Below are positions 1 to 8,913 of a stretch of DNA of 64,000 bases, in pieces. The stretch covers positions 62,001 to 126,000 of the forward strand of contig WGLR01000014.1 in assembly GCA_016125475.1 (NCBI GenBank). The letters are read 5' to 3'. The stretch's first letter is position 1, and each line of letters begins with the position of its first letter. The notes under the pieces were generated by a model, which saw only the letters and a program-made list of their open reading frames with translations, was not told where the DNA came from and made no database searches. This stretch comes from Betaproteobacteria bacterium (GTDB lineage: Bacteria > Pseudomonadota > Gammaproteobacteria > Burkholderiales > Ga0077523). Made by a program: the position numbers and the translations under genes.

Positions 1-1
1 G

Positions 2-610
2 TCGAAGCGCGCGAACCTCCAGGACGTCAATTCGCTCTATGCGGACATCGCATCGGGCAACCTTCCGTCGGTCTCGTTCGTGCGTCCGCCCGAGATCATG
101 GCCGGGCACCCCGCGAACGCGACGCTCCCGCTCTACGAGAACTTCTCGGCGGACCTCGTGAACATGGTGCACAGCCACCCGGATCTCTGGAAGTCCACCG
201 CGATCATCATCACGACGGACGAAGGCGGCGGCTACTACGATTCGGGCTACGTGCAGCCGGTGGACTTCTTCGGCGACGGCACGCGGATTCCGCTGATCGT
301 CGTCTCACCATACGCGCGCAAGGGCCACGTCGACCACGTCTACAACGATCACGCGTCGGTGCTCAAGTTCATCGAACACAACTGGGGGCTTGGCCCGCTG
401 TCTTCCCGCAGCCGCGACAACCTCCCCAACCCGGTGCAGTGGGGCACGAGCTACAAGCCGCAGAACGCGCCGGCAGTCGGCGATCTCATGACGCTGTTCG
501 ACTTCAGCAACTATCGCGACAATGCGCCCGCAATCACGGTCTCGCAGTCCGACGGACGCGACCGTGACGAAGGCGAACGTCGCGAGCACGCCTGGCGTCG
601 TCACCGCTAA
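2..610 (+). CDS. Phosphoesterase family protein (phospholipase C / acid phosphatase type), C-terminal part
   Basis: The reading frame is open from the window edge, so the 5' end and signal peptide are missing; 202 residues remain. The segment carries C-terminal motifs of the PF04185 phosphoesterase family: TTDEGGGYYDSG (metal/active-site region), GTRIPLIVVSPYARKG, and DHASVLKFIEHNWG. Members are usually exported enzymes that hydrolyse phosphomono- or phosphodiesters such as phospholipids; the substrate here cannot be told. The last 30 residues are charged and low-complexity, which is common past the catalytic fold. The gene is convergent with the LarC-like gene at 776, with an inverted repeat between them. 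An internal GTG at 80 is not the true start, because conserved-looking sequence precedes it. Confidence 0.85.
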   Translation, partial: SKRANLQDVNSLYADIASGNLPSVSFVRPPEIMAGHPANATLPLYENFSADLVNMVHSHPDLWKSTAIIITTDEGGGYYDSGYVQPVDFFGDGTRIPLIVVSPYARKGHVDHVYNDHASVLKFIEHNWGLGPLSSRSRDNLPNPVQWGTSYKPQNAPAVGDLMTLFDFSNYRDNAPAITVSQSDGRDRDEGERREHAWRRHR

Positions 611-627
611 GCGGGACGCCGCGTCTT

Positions 628-666
628 CGTCGAGCGAACGGGCCGCTGCAGCGCGTTCGCTCGACG
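628..666. terminator. Inverted repeat between convergent genes, possible bidirectional terminator
   Basis: A perfect 12-bp inverted repeat, CGTCGAGCGAAC (628-639) and GTTCGCTCGACG (655-666), encloses a 15-nt loop. It lies just after the phosphoesterase stop and before the end of the convergent LarC-like gene. There is no T-run on either side, so intrinsic termination is uncertain. Confidence 0.4.
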
Positions 667-775
667 GAGCGCCGTGTGTGCGCGCACACGACATCCCTGG
701 CCGGCGTCAGGGCTGTGGACGACGGCAGCCCCGACGTCGCGTGCGGCATTCCGGACACACTGTCGCGAGACGTCG

Positions 776-1396
776 TCACGACGAGGCGGACTCCCCTGCT
801 CGCGGGGGCTCGCACAGGTCGACCTCGAGCACCTCGTCGCCGCCGGACGTCCTCGCTGCCGTTTCGGTGGCCGCCCGGATCACCCTGACTCCGACGGTGA
901 CGCCCTGCGCAAGCGCGGCATCGCGAACGCGCACGAGATCCGCGTGCTCCGCCTTGACCGCGACGAGCCGCTCGCCCGCCCGGATCTCCTTGATTCCCAC
1001 CTGCTCTTCCAGGATGACCGCCGGCAGTCGGACACGCAGACGGCGCCGGGTCGACGTGATGTCGAAATGACGGTGCCGGGACTCCAGCACCCGATAACCC
1101 CAGACACCGAGATCGAGCCCGAGGATCAGCGCAATGCGCTCCTCGAGCGAGGCGTCGACGTCGACGAGCAGCACGTGCCCGGGGCGCCCCTTCTTCCCGA
1201 GGCTCGCAAGGACCTGGAGGTTGCGGGCGCCGGCGGCGTGAAGGCGCTCTGCGACGTCCTGGAGCACTTCGCCGGTGGCATCGTCCACCTGCACGAGCAT
1301 GAGAATCGTGTCAGCCACGGCAGACGGTGTTCCGGCGACGCGCAGGAGCGCCGTCCATCCGGGCGAAAGAGGTGTGCCGCTGCGGGCGTGCTTCAC
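776..1396 (-). CDS. Stand-alone LarC C-terminal domain (LarC2-like, DUF111) protein
   Basis: This 206-residue protein aligns by eye with the C-terminal half of LarC, the CTP-dependent nickel-insertion protein that completes the nickel-pincer nucleotide cofactor. The recognisable part runs from VDDATGEVLQDVAERLHAAG (about residue 38) through SLGKKGRPGHVLLVDV to a region like LarC 'LGVRR...LPR..V...GPVRVK' (LGVWGYRVLESRHRHF and later IKEIRAGERLVAVKAEH). Full LarC is about 400 residues, so the N-terminal LarC1 half is absent. The GTG start at 1396 lies 4 nt past the stop of the upstream unknown gene, so the two are co-transcribed and probably translationally coupled. No larA, larB or larE is visible in the window. 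The fold assignment is fairly secure; the role is inference. Confidence 0.7.
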   Translation of the reverse strand: MKHARSGTPLSPGWTALLRVAGTPSAVADTILMLVQVDDATGEVLQDVAERLHAAGARNLQVLASLGKKGRPGHVLLVDVDASLEERIALILGLDLGVWGYRVLESRHRHFDITSTRRRLRVRLPAVILEEQVGIKEIRAGERLVAVKAEHADLVRVRDAALAQGVTVGVRVIRAATETAARTSGGDEVLEVDLCEPPRAGESASS

Positions 1397-1399
1397 TCG

Positions 1400-3178
1400 T
1401 CATGGCGCGTGCCGCGCGATGCGTGCCGCCATTCGGGCAGCCGCCTCCGCACGCTGTTTAGCACCGGGAATTCCCGCGCTCACGAACGCGCCCGCGACCG
1501 CGGCCTCGGCGGCTTCCTCGGGTGGCGCGACCCCGAGCGCGACCGCCATGGCGGCGGGCACGGTCACGTTCTGGATCACGTTGCCCGCGACCAGGAGTTC
1601 TCCGACCGCCGGTGCCGCGAGCGTCACCGCGGGAGCGAGTTCCGCGAGTTCGCCGGTCGACACACGCGGGACGATGTCGTCGACGAAGTGAGGCAGACGG
1701 GTGGTGACGCCATCGACCTCCACTTCGACATCGATCGACGGATCGAACGCGAGCCAGCGCCGCGCCATCCTGCTCGTGCGGCGTGCGCCGGCCTCCACGC
1801 GCGTGATCCGGATCTCCACCGGCTTTCCGAGCGTTCCGGCATGGCGCACACCGAGCCGCCGTGTGATCGTCTCGAGTCGCTCGCGATCGAGTTCCTCCAC
1901 GACGTCGCGGACCGACGATCCAGCGGTCAGGCGGTCGTAGGCCAGGGTCGCGCGGTGCATCAGCGCGGACGTCCGACCCGGCTCGGTCGCGGCCAGGAGA
2001 ACGTCGGTGACGGGCCCCCGGCAGACCTGCATCGCCTTGCGCGCAACGGTGTTCAGCGCGACGACCGTCGTGTCGGGGTCGATCGACGCGGCGAGCCGGT
2101 CGGTGATCAGCCGGTCGGCCACCGCGTCCGGGGACACCTCCGGCTGGAGCAGCGCACGGAACGCGACCACGGCCTCGCCGCAGAGATGACCGAGCGGAGG
2201 ATCCGTGTACCGCGCAAACTCCTCGAAGACCTGCAGGATCTCGTCCAGCGCCATCATGCCGATGACGGTCGGTCCGCCGACGTCCTTCAGGATCAGACCA
2301 AGGTCCCCGATGAGGCGGCCGACCGGGTACTCGTCGCCGGAGAGCCGGAAATGGAGCGTCTCGGGCAGCCCCGCCGTGCGCGCGGCGGACTGACCGGCGA
2401 CGAAGGCCGTGGTCACCTTGCCGTAAGGGCCGTACGCGTCCGCCACGTCCGCATCCGGATGGATGATCTCGAGGATCGCTGCCGCACCGAAGATCGCGGC
2501 CGTGAGACCGGCGGTGGGCATGCCAGCGCCCGCAAGAGCATCGAGCATCGCCTGCGTGCCGATGCGTGCGCCGCGCTCCGCCATCGCGGGGAACACGATG
2601 TCCTCGCCGAGCGTGCTGTGGCCGAAGATCGGCCCGCCGCCCACACCCGTCGGGACGTTGCGCCCGGAGACCGGCGAGAGTTCGCCCGCACGCATCGCCT
2701 CGTAGATCGCCTGAACCGCCGGAAAGCCCGAGATCTTGTTGTTCTTCTTGCCCGTCGGGATCGAAGCCACACCGCACCGGTCCGCCCCCGCGATCATGCG
2801 TGCCGTCGCACCGAGCTTGCGGTTGCCCGCCGGAATGCCGACCTGCGCCTGGGCACCCGCGAGGTAGAGCATCACCGCGCTCAGGAGTGCTGCGTTGGCG
2901 GCATCGGCGCCGGCCTGTTTCGCGATGGCGACGGCCTTCGCCAGGAGATCGTCGACGGGCTGACGTACGACGTTCGCGAACTTCACGTTCACGTCCGCGC
3001 CGAGAAGTATCTCCCGGGCCAGCGTGTCCGCGATGGCGATGACGGGCATGTTCAGCATGCCGTGCCCGCCCGTGAGTGCCTCGATCCGGTCACTCGTGAG
3101 CCAGTCGGCGTTGGCCGTGACACCGGCGATCACGGCCACAATGGCACGCTCGCGGGAAAGGGAGGATGATGGAGGCAC
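1400..3178 (-). CDS. Conserved-looking protein of unknown function, partner of the LarC2-like protein
   Basis: I do not recognise this 592-residue protein. It is a soluble, Ala/Gly-rich sequence with no signal peptide or convincing membrane span. Striking stretches are FANVVRQPVDDLLAKAV (about residue 70), IAGADRCGVASIPTGKKNN, a glycine-rich NVPTGVGGGPIFGHSTLGED (about 175), HPDADVADAYGPYGKVTT, and SGDEYPVGRLIGDLGLILKD. The density of Gly, Asp and His in the middle third suggests a nucleotide- or metal-binding enzyme, but that is inference. I chose the GTG at 3178 because AGGAGA sits 9 nt upstream (3188-3193); a GTG at 3202 would add eight basic residues and lacks a site. It overlaps or abuts the LarC2-like gene downstream, which argues for a joint function. 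Confidence 0.75.
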   Translation of the reverse strand: MPPSSSLSRERAIVAVIAGVTANADWLTSDRIEALTGGHGMLNMPVIAIADTLAREILLGADVNVKFANVVRQPVDDLLAKAVAIAKQAGADAANAALLSAVMLYLAGAQAQVGIPAGNRKLGATARMIAGADRCGVASIPTGKKNNKISGFPAVQAIYEAMRAGELSPVSGRNVPTGVGGGPIFGHSTLGEDIVFPAMAERGARIGTQAMLDALAGAGMPTAGLTAAIFGAAAILEIIHPDADVADAYGPYGKVTTAFVAGQSAARTAGLPETLHFRLSGDEYPVGRLIGDLGLILKDVGGPTVIGMMALDEILQVFEEFARYTDPPLGHLCGEAVVAFRALLQPEVSPDAVADRLITDRLAASIDPDTTVVALNTVARKAMQVCRGPVTDVLLAATEPGRTSALMHRATLAYDRLTAGSSVRDVVEELDRERLETITRRLGVRHAGTLGKPVEIRITRVEAGARRTSRMARRWLAFDPSIDVEVEVDGVTTRLPHFVDDIVPRVSTGELAELAPAVTLAAPAVGELLVAGNVIQNVTVPAAMAVALGVAPPEEAAEAAVAGAFVSAGIPGAKQRAEAAARMAARIARHAP

Positions 3179-3746
3179 GGGACGTTTTCTCCTGACGAAC
3201 ACGAGGATGGGCCGGCATCGACGCCGGGTCGATCGACGGATCGTAGCCGACGTATCCGGGTCGTGCGACCTCTTCTTCCCTCAAGCACGACTGTCCGGGG
3301 CCGTAATGCGGGGCGTGCCCATCAACTCCCAGGACCCGACGCCATGCCCATGGATCCGACCTGCCGGTTGCCGTTGCCCTACCAGACACCACCGCGCTGG
3401 GTGCTGCGGGCGACCCTTGCCGCCGTCCTGCTCGCCCACACGCCCGCGAACGTGCCCGTGCATCCCCTGACGGTCCTGATGCGCCAGGCGCAGGCCGTCG
3501 CCCCGCTGCCGGTCTGGTGGATCGTCGGCACACTGGTCGGCATGCACGCTCCCTGACGCAGTCCCCTCCGTTGCGGGGTCACGCCGGCCTCGCCACATCT
3601 TCCGGGATTCTCCTCCGGTCTCATGCCTGCCGCGGCACGCCACCGCCGGACGGATCGATCTGCCGGCACCGAGCGTCGGCCCGCCCTTTCACCGGGTCAA
3701 ATTCATTAAACTCCGGGGTTTCCGAACCTCCGAGCAGTGGCCCATC
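3179..3746. other. Intergenic stretch of 568 bases with no firm gene
   Basis: This divergent region lies between the unknown gene (minus strand, starting at 3178) and thrH (plus strand, starting at 3747), so it should hold both promoters. I see no confident -35/-10 pair; AAATTCATTAAACT at about 3698-3711 is the most AT-rich patch in front of thrH. One small plus-strand reading frame (3344-3556) is listed separately with low confidence. Confidence 0.6.
3344..3556 (+). CDS. Possible small protein of unknown function
   Basis: An ATG at 3344 with a weak AGGAC 10 nt upstream opens a 70-residue frame. It has a proline-rich start (MPMDPTCRLPLPYQTPPR), a mildly hydrophobic stretch VLRATLAAVLLAH, and a hydrophobic end PVWWIVGTLVGMHAP. 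It could be a small membrane-associated peptide, but GC-rich intergenic DNA makes such frames by chance. Nothing else supports it. Confidence 0.25.
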   Translation: MPMDPTCRLPLPYQTPPRWVLRATLAAVLLAHTPANVPVHPLTVLMRQAQAVAPLPVWWIVGTLVGMHAP

Positions 3747-4376
3747 GTGAAGCAGACCATCGTTACCCTGGACATGGAAGGGGTGCTCACCCCCGAAATC
3801 TGGATCGCCGTCGCCGAGAAGACGGGCATTGCCGATCTCCGTCGCACGACGCGTGACGAACCTGACTACGACAGGCTCATGCGGGGCCGACTCGAGGTGC
3901 TGGACCGGCACGGACTCACGCTCTCGGAGATCCAGAGCGTGATCGGGACACTCGCACCGCTTCCCGGTGCCCGCGAGTTCCTCGACGAAATCCGCTCCAT
4001 CACCCAGCTCGTGATCCTGTCCGACACGTTCGAACAGTTCGCCGCGCCCCTCATGCGCCAGCTCGGAATGCCGACCCTGCTCTGTCACCGGCTCGTCGTG
4101 GACAACGACAGGATCGTCGATTACCGGCTGCGCCTGCCGGAACAGAAACGCGAGGCCGTTGCGGCGTTCAAGCGCCTGAACTACCGCGTGATCGCCGCAG
4201 GGGATTCGTTCAACGACACGACCATGCTCGCCGAGGCGGACGCCGGCTTCCTGTTCCATGCGCCGGAGAACATCCGCGCGCGGTTCCCGCAGTACCCCGC
4301 CGTGGACGAATACGACGAGTTGATGACGCTGATCCGCGAAGCGCTGGAGCCGACGACCAGCGTCGCGTCCGCGTAA
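3747..4376 (+). CDS. thrH: ThrH-type phosphoserine phosphatase / homoserine phosphotransferase (HAD family)
   Basis: The 209-residue length matches Pseudomonas ThrH (205). HAD motifs are all visible: motif I is LDMEGVLTPE (Asp9, with Glu11 where most HAD enzymes have Asp, as in ThrH), motif II is ILSDTFEQF near residue 93, the motif III lysine is in EQKREAV, and motif IV is AGDSFNDTTML near residue 152. ThrH dephosphorylates phosphoserine, and can pass the phosphate to homoserine, in cytosolic serine/threonine metabolism. The start is GTG at 3747, in frame with the conserved KQTIVTLD opening. The gene stands alone, convergent with the thioesterase gene. A plain SerB-like phosphatase is the alternative, but the DxE motif I favours ThrH. 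Confidence 0.88.
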   Translation: MKQTIVTLDMEGVLTPEIWIAVAEKTGIADLRRTTRDEPDYDRLMRGRLEVLDRHGLTLSEIQSVIGTLAPLPGAREFLDEIRSITQLVILSDTFEQFAAPLMRQLGMPTLLCHRLVVDNDRIVDYRLRLPEQKREAVAAFKRLNYRVIAAGDSFNDTTMLAEADAGFLFHAPENIRARFPQYPAVDEYDELMTLIREALEPTTSVASA

Positions 4377-4465
4377 CGGGGCACGCTCTCGGCCGGTTTC
4401 GGACGGGCACCCGGCACGCGGTCCTCCACGGCAACGCAGGCGCGCTCCACGGCCCCGAGAGGGCG

Positions 4466-4873
4466 TCAGTCGGCCTTGCCCTTGGAACCGACCTTCTGCT
4501 CGAAGCGGGCGCGGTCGACGACGGCCCGCTGGTGCGTGCCTTCCCCGATGCGCTCGATGTCATCCTCCGCCCACACCTCGAAATCCAGCATGCGACCGTG
4601 GACCTTCACGAGTTTCGCGTAGGCGCGGACACGCATTCCGGGCGGCGTCGCCGCGAGGTGCTGCACGTCCACGCGCGTGCCGACGGTAGTCTGTTCGTCG
4701 AGCAGCGCCCGCGAGACGGCTGCCGCGGCGGCGTTTTCCATGAGCGCGATCATCATGGGCGTGGAAAAGACCGGCACGGCCCCGCTCCCGATCGCCGCAG
4801 CGAGGTGCTCGGGACCGACCTCGAGTTCGACGGTGGCTTCGAGGCCCGGCATCATGGCGGCTTGACTGTTCAC
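4466..4873 (-). CDS. FlK-like hotdog-fold thioesterase
   Basis: This 135-residue hotdog protein resembles the fluoroacetyl-CoA thioesterase family. The residues expected for the FlK Thr-Glu-His triad can be placed: Thr in VFSTPMMIALME, Glu in that same helix (LMENAAAAAV), and His in GTRVDVQHLAATPPG. It should hydrolyse a small acyl-CoA in the cytosol; the true substrate in ordinary proteobacteria is unknown. The start is GTG at 4873, with GAGGAG 5 nt upstream. It is transcribed away from the PrpF-family gene, and the 140-bp gap between them should carry both promoters. Confidence 0.8.
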   Translation of the reverse strand: MNSQAAMMPGLEATVELEVGPEHLAAAIGSGAVPVFSTPMMIALMENAAAAAVSRALLDEQTTVGTRVDVQHLAATPPGMRVRAYAKLVKVHGRMLDFEVWAEDDIERIGEGTHQRAVVDRARFEQKVGSKGKAD

Positions 4874-5013
4874 GGCATCTCCTCGGATCGTGGTGGCGCG
4901 GCTGGCCGCCGCGCGATGTCAGTCGCGGAGGTTATGCCCGATACCCGGATAACTCAACGAGGGATACCCGCTCCGGCAGCCGCGGCGCGCCGTATCCGCG
5001 AGAGGACCATCTC

Positions 5014-6156
5014 ATGTCGGGACGACGAATTCCCGCCGAGTTCTGGCGCGGTGGCACGAGCAAGGGCGTGTTCTTCCTGGAATCCGATCTGCCGTCGGAC
5101 ACCTCGGAGCGAGAAGCCCTGCTGCTGCGGGTCGTCGGCAGCCCCGATCCTTACGGTCGGCAGATGGACGGCATGGGCGGCGGCATTTCGAGCACGAGCA
5201 AGGTCGTGATCGTGCGGCCCTCCCGCAGGGCCGGCTGCGACGTGGAATACCGCTTCGGCGCGGTCGCGATCGACCGGCCGGTCATCGACTGGTCGGGAAA
5301 TTGCGGGAATCTCACCACGGCCGTCGGCCCGTTCGCGATCCGCCACGGACTCGTTCGGGGACCGGACGACGGAACCCGTGTGGTGACGCTCTGGCAGGAC
5401 AACGTAGGCAAGCGCATCGTCGCGCACGTTCCGATGGCTGACGGCGAACCCCTGGAGTCGGGTGACTTCATGATGGACGGCGTCGCCTTTCCCGGCGCCG
5501 AGATCCTGCTCGAGTTCCTGGACCCCGGGGGCGGGGAAAGCGCCCTGCTGCCGACGGGTAACGTGACCGACCGGCTAGCGGTACCGGGTGTCGGCGACAT
5601 CGACGCCACGCTCGTGAACGCCGGCAATCCGACGGCCTTCGTGGCCGCCGGCGATCTCGGCCTGACCGGGACGGAACTGCCGCCGCAGGTCAACGCCGAT
5701 GCTTCGCTGCTCGAACGTTGTGAAGCCGTGCGGGCTCAGGCAGCCGTACGCATGGGTCTCGCGCCCGACGCCGCCGCGGCGACACGGGACCGGCCAGCGA
5801 CTCCGAAGCTGTCTTTCGTGGCCCCCGCCACGGCGTACGTCGCGTCGTCCGGAAGGCAGGTCCGCGATGCGGACATCGACTTCGTCGCGCGCATCCTTTC
5901 CATGGGCGCCCTGCACCACGCCTACACGGGCACGGGGGCAGTCGCGATCGCGGTCGCCGCTGCACTGCCGGGATCCGTGGTATCCGCGGTCTGCCGCTCG
6001 GGCCCGAGTTCGCGCGCAAGGATCGGCCACGCGTCGGGCACGATGACGGTCGGCGCGGAAATATCGCGCCCGGACGGTACCTGGCAGGTCGTCCGGGCCC
6101 TCATGAGCCGCAGCGCCCGATGCCTGATGAGCGGGTCGGTACACCTTCCCGACTGA
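5014..6156 (+). CDS. PrpF-family isomerase (2-methylaconitate / 4-oxalomesaconate type)
   Basis: The 380-residue protein has the diaminopimelate-epimerase-like fold of the PrpF (DUF453) family. Markers are PAEFWRGGTSKGVFF near the N-terminus, DPYGRQMDGMGGGISSTSKV (about residue 47), DWSGNCGNLTTAVGPFAI with the conserved Cys near residue 93, LHHAYTGTGAVAIAVAA, and IGHASGTMTVGAE near the C-terminus. PrpF moves the double bond of 2-methylaconitate in the methylcitrate cycle; close relatives isomerise oxalomesaconate or itaconate-type acids. No prpB, prpC or acnD lies beside it, so the exact substrate is open. AGAGGA 8 nt upstream supports the ATG at 5014. It is convergent with lon, 87 bp away. 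Confidence 0.87.
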   Translation: MSGRRIPAEFWRGGTSKGVFFLESDLPSDTSEREALLLRVVGSPDPYGRQMDGMGGGISSTSKVVIVRPSRRAGCDVEYRFGAVAIDRPVIDWSGNCGNLTTAVGPFAIRHGLVRGPDDGTRVVTLWQDNVGKRIVAHVPMADGEPLESGDFMMDGVAFPGAEILLEFLDPGGGESALLPTGNVTDRLAVPGVGDIDATLVNAGNPTAFVAAGDLGLTGTELPPQVNADASLLERCEAVRAQAAVRMGLAPDAAAATRDRPATPKLSFVAPATAYVASSGRQVRDADIDFVARILSMGALHHAYTGTGAVAIAVAAALPGSVVSAVCRSGPSSRARIGHASGTMTVGAEISRPDGTWQVVRALMSRSARCLMSGSVHLPD

Positions 6157-6243
6157 CTGCGACGCATCGGACACGGGCTCCGGAGACCCGGACGAGGGCC
6201 CGGACCTCCGGAGAACGGCTGACGACCGACCGTGGGCGGGCCG

Positions 6244-8676
6244 TCAGGCAGCGGCCTGCCGGGGATGGTCCGTGAATGCCTCGTCGCCGAGGGCGACGTC
6301 CAGTGCGTCCTCGACCGTATCGAGGAGGACGAACCGCAGGCGCTCGCGCGCGTCGGCCGGAACGTCCACGAGATCCTTCTCGTTCCGGCGCGGCAGCATG
6401 ACGGTGTGGATGCCGGCACGCAGTGCCGCGAGCGTCTTTTCCTTGACACCCCCGATCGGAAGCACGAGTCCGCGCAGGGAGATCTCTCCCGTCATCGCGA
6501 CGTCCGGGCGCACCGACCGGTCCCGGAAGAGCGACACGAGCGCCGTGAACATGGCGACACCCGCACTCGGGCCGTCCTTCGGCGTCGCGCCCGCCGGCAC
6601 GTGGACGTGGATGTCCCAGCGCTCGAGCGTGTCCTCGAGATGGCCCCTCGCCAGCGTGAGCGCCGCCTGGGCCGACTCCTTCATCACGTCACCGAGCTGA
6701 CCCGTCAGGATGAGCTTGCCCGTCCCGGGCACCTTCGCGGCCTCGATGAAGAGGATGTCTCCTCCCACCGGCGTCCACGCGAGTCCCGTCGCGACACCGG
6801 ACGTCGCGGTACGCTGCGCCACCTCGTTCTCGAATCGACGCGGACCGAGTATCGCCTGGAGATCGCCGGCGTTCACCGCGACCCTGTCCGGCCCTTCCTC
6901 CGCGATCCTCATCGCGACGTGACGCATCACGTTGCCGATCTCGCGCTCGAGATTGCGGACGCCGGCCTCCCGCGTGTAGTCCGAAATGATCGCCGGCACG
7001 ACGCCTTCGCCCAGGACGACCTGCTCCGCCACCAGCCCGTTCGCACCGATCTGGCGCGAGACGAGATAGCGGCTCGCGATCTCGAGCTTTTCCTGCTCCG
7101 TGTAGCCCGGGAGCTGGATGATCTCCATGCGATCGCGCAGCGGGCCGGGAATGGTGTCGAGCTGATTCGCGGTCGCGATGAAGAGCACGCTCGACAGATC
7201 GAAATCGACCCCGAGATAGTTGTCGCGGAATTTCGAGTTCTGCTCCGGATCCAGCACCTCCAGCAGTGCCGACGACGGATCGCCGTGGAAGCCCCCCGCG
7301 CCGAGCTTGTCGATCTCGTCCAGCATCAGTACTGCCGCGCGCGAGCCCGCGCGCTTCACGGCGTGAATGACGTTCCCGGGCATCGCGCCGATGTACGTGC
7401 GACGGTGGCCACGGATCTCGGCCTCGTCGTGCACGCCCCCGAGCGCGATGCGCTGGAACGGCATCCCCGTCGCGCGCGCGATCGACTGCCCGAGCGACGT
7501 CTTGCCCACGCCGGGTGGTCCGACGAAACAGAGAATCGGGCTCTTGCCTTCGGGCTTGAGCTTGCGCACCGCGAGGTGCTCGAGTATCCGTCGCTTGATC
7601 TTGTCGAGACCGAAGTGGTCTTCGTCGAGCACGCGACGTGCCTCGGCGATGTCGATCGGCTGCGGGGAATCGAGCGACCACGGAAGCTCGGTCAGCCACT
7701 CGAGATAGGTGCGCAGCATCGACGACTCGCCGGAATTCTCGTTCATGCGCTGCAGGCGCTTGAGTTCCTTGCGCGCGTGCTTGAGGGTGTCCTCGGGCAT
7801 GCCGACTCTTTCGATCGCAGTGCGCAGTTCCTCGATCTCGGCCGTGGAATCATCGTCCTCGCCCAGTTCCTTCTGGATCTGCCGGAGCTGCTCGCGCAGG
7901 ACGTGCTCGCGCTAACGTTCGTCGAACTCCTTGCGCGTCTTCTCCCCGATCTCGCGGGAAAGGCGCAGGACCTCGACACGTGCGCCGAGAAGGGCGAGCA
8001 CCTTGTCGAGACGCGTCTTCAGATCGAACGTCTCGAGGATGTCCTGCTTCTCTTCCTTCTTCACGTCGATGAGGTTCGCGACGGTGTCGGCGAGCATGGC
8101 GGGCGAGTCCATGCCCTGCACCACGCCCTTGAATTCCTCCGGAACGTTCGGGATGAGGTCGATGGCCTCGATGGCCTGCTCGCGCAGCCGCAGGAAGCGC
8201 GCCTCGATCTCCGTGCCCGTTTCGTCCGGATTCTCGACGTATGCCACGCGTGCGACCAGGAACGGCCAGCCCTCCAGGAACTGCAGCACGCGAAAGCGCT
8301 TCTGCCCCTGGACGACGAGATGATGCACGCCCTCCGGCGCGGCAATGTGGCGCACGACCCGTCCGGCCGTCCCGACCCAGTGGAGGTCATCGGCGGCCAC
8401 GTCGGTCTTGGCCGCGTCACGCTGCAACAGGAATCCGACCGGAAGATCGCTCTTCACCGCATGTTCGGCCGCCGACACGGACATTGCCCGGCCGACCGAC
8501 ACCGGCGAGAGGATGCCGGGGAACAGCACGGCATTGCGCATCGGCACGAGTACGAGCGCGTCCTCGGGGATCGGGCGCGCGTCACCGCCACCGGGCTCTC
8601 GCAGCCGCTCGGTTTCACCACCGGCCGGCCGATCGCCGGACCAGGTCTCCTGCACTTCGGGAATCATGCTCTCCAC
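6244..8676 (-). pseudogene. lon: ATP-dependent protease Lon, interrupted by one in-frame TAG
   Basis: Read through the amber codon at 7914-7912, this is a complete Lon of about 810 residues. The N-terminal substrate domain opens with LVLVPMRNAVLFPGIL, the coiled coil ends TRKEFDER, and after TAG it continues without frame change as REHVLREQLRQIQKELGED. Walker A is GPPGVGKTS (about residue 387). The protease Ser-Lys dyad is in KDGPSAGVAMF and GGVKEKTLAAL. The stop replaces what is usually a Gln or similar polar residue, so CAG to TAG is a single transition. Start: GTG at 8676 has a perfect AAAGGAG 5 nt upstream. All other residues look intact, which points to a very recent mutation, a sequence error, or readthrough rather than an old pseudogene. 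As written, only residues 1-254 are made, plus possibly a fragment from ATG 7800. Confidence 0.85.
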
Positions 8677-8868
8677 CGTCACTCCTTTGGCGGCCAGTCG
8701 TTTCATCCGCCTCTCGATGGCACAGGTGAGGGCTTTCCAGAGCTGCTTCAAGACCACCTCCGCGGGAACGCGGCGGGGCGGACGGAATCGTGCACGCGGC
8801 GGGTTCCGGACTGTTTCGATGTCTGCATGACGATTCGAGTCGTGACCAGCCACGCGGGTTCGGGGTCC

Positions 8869-8883
8869 CGACGAAATTCGTCG
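8869..8883. promoter_or_regulatory. Palindrome in the lon upstream region
   Basis: CGACGAAATTCGTCG is a perfect 7-bp inverted repeat around one central base, in the 236-bp gap between the xerD stop and the lon start. Its form suits a dimeric repressor operator, or it may be incidental. No matching sigma-32 promoter was identified with confidence. Confidence 0.25.
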
Positions 8884-8894
8884 AAACCCTGCCA

Positions 8895-8913
8895 ACCGGC
8901 CGCCGGGGCCGGT
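8895..8913 (-). terminator. Weak hairpin at the end of xerD
   Basis: ACCGGCC and GGCCGGT form a 7-bp stem with a 5-nt loop directly at the xerD stop codon. No T-run follows on the minus strand, so termination may be partial at best. Confidence 0.3.

Noticed and set aside
7800-7912. Programmed frameshift or alternative genetic code as the cause of the lon interruption
   Set aside because: The frame is unchanged across the stop and no slippery sequence is visible. No other gene in the window shows an in-frame TAG, so code reassignment is unlikely.
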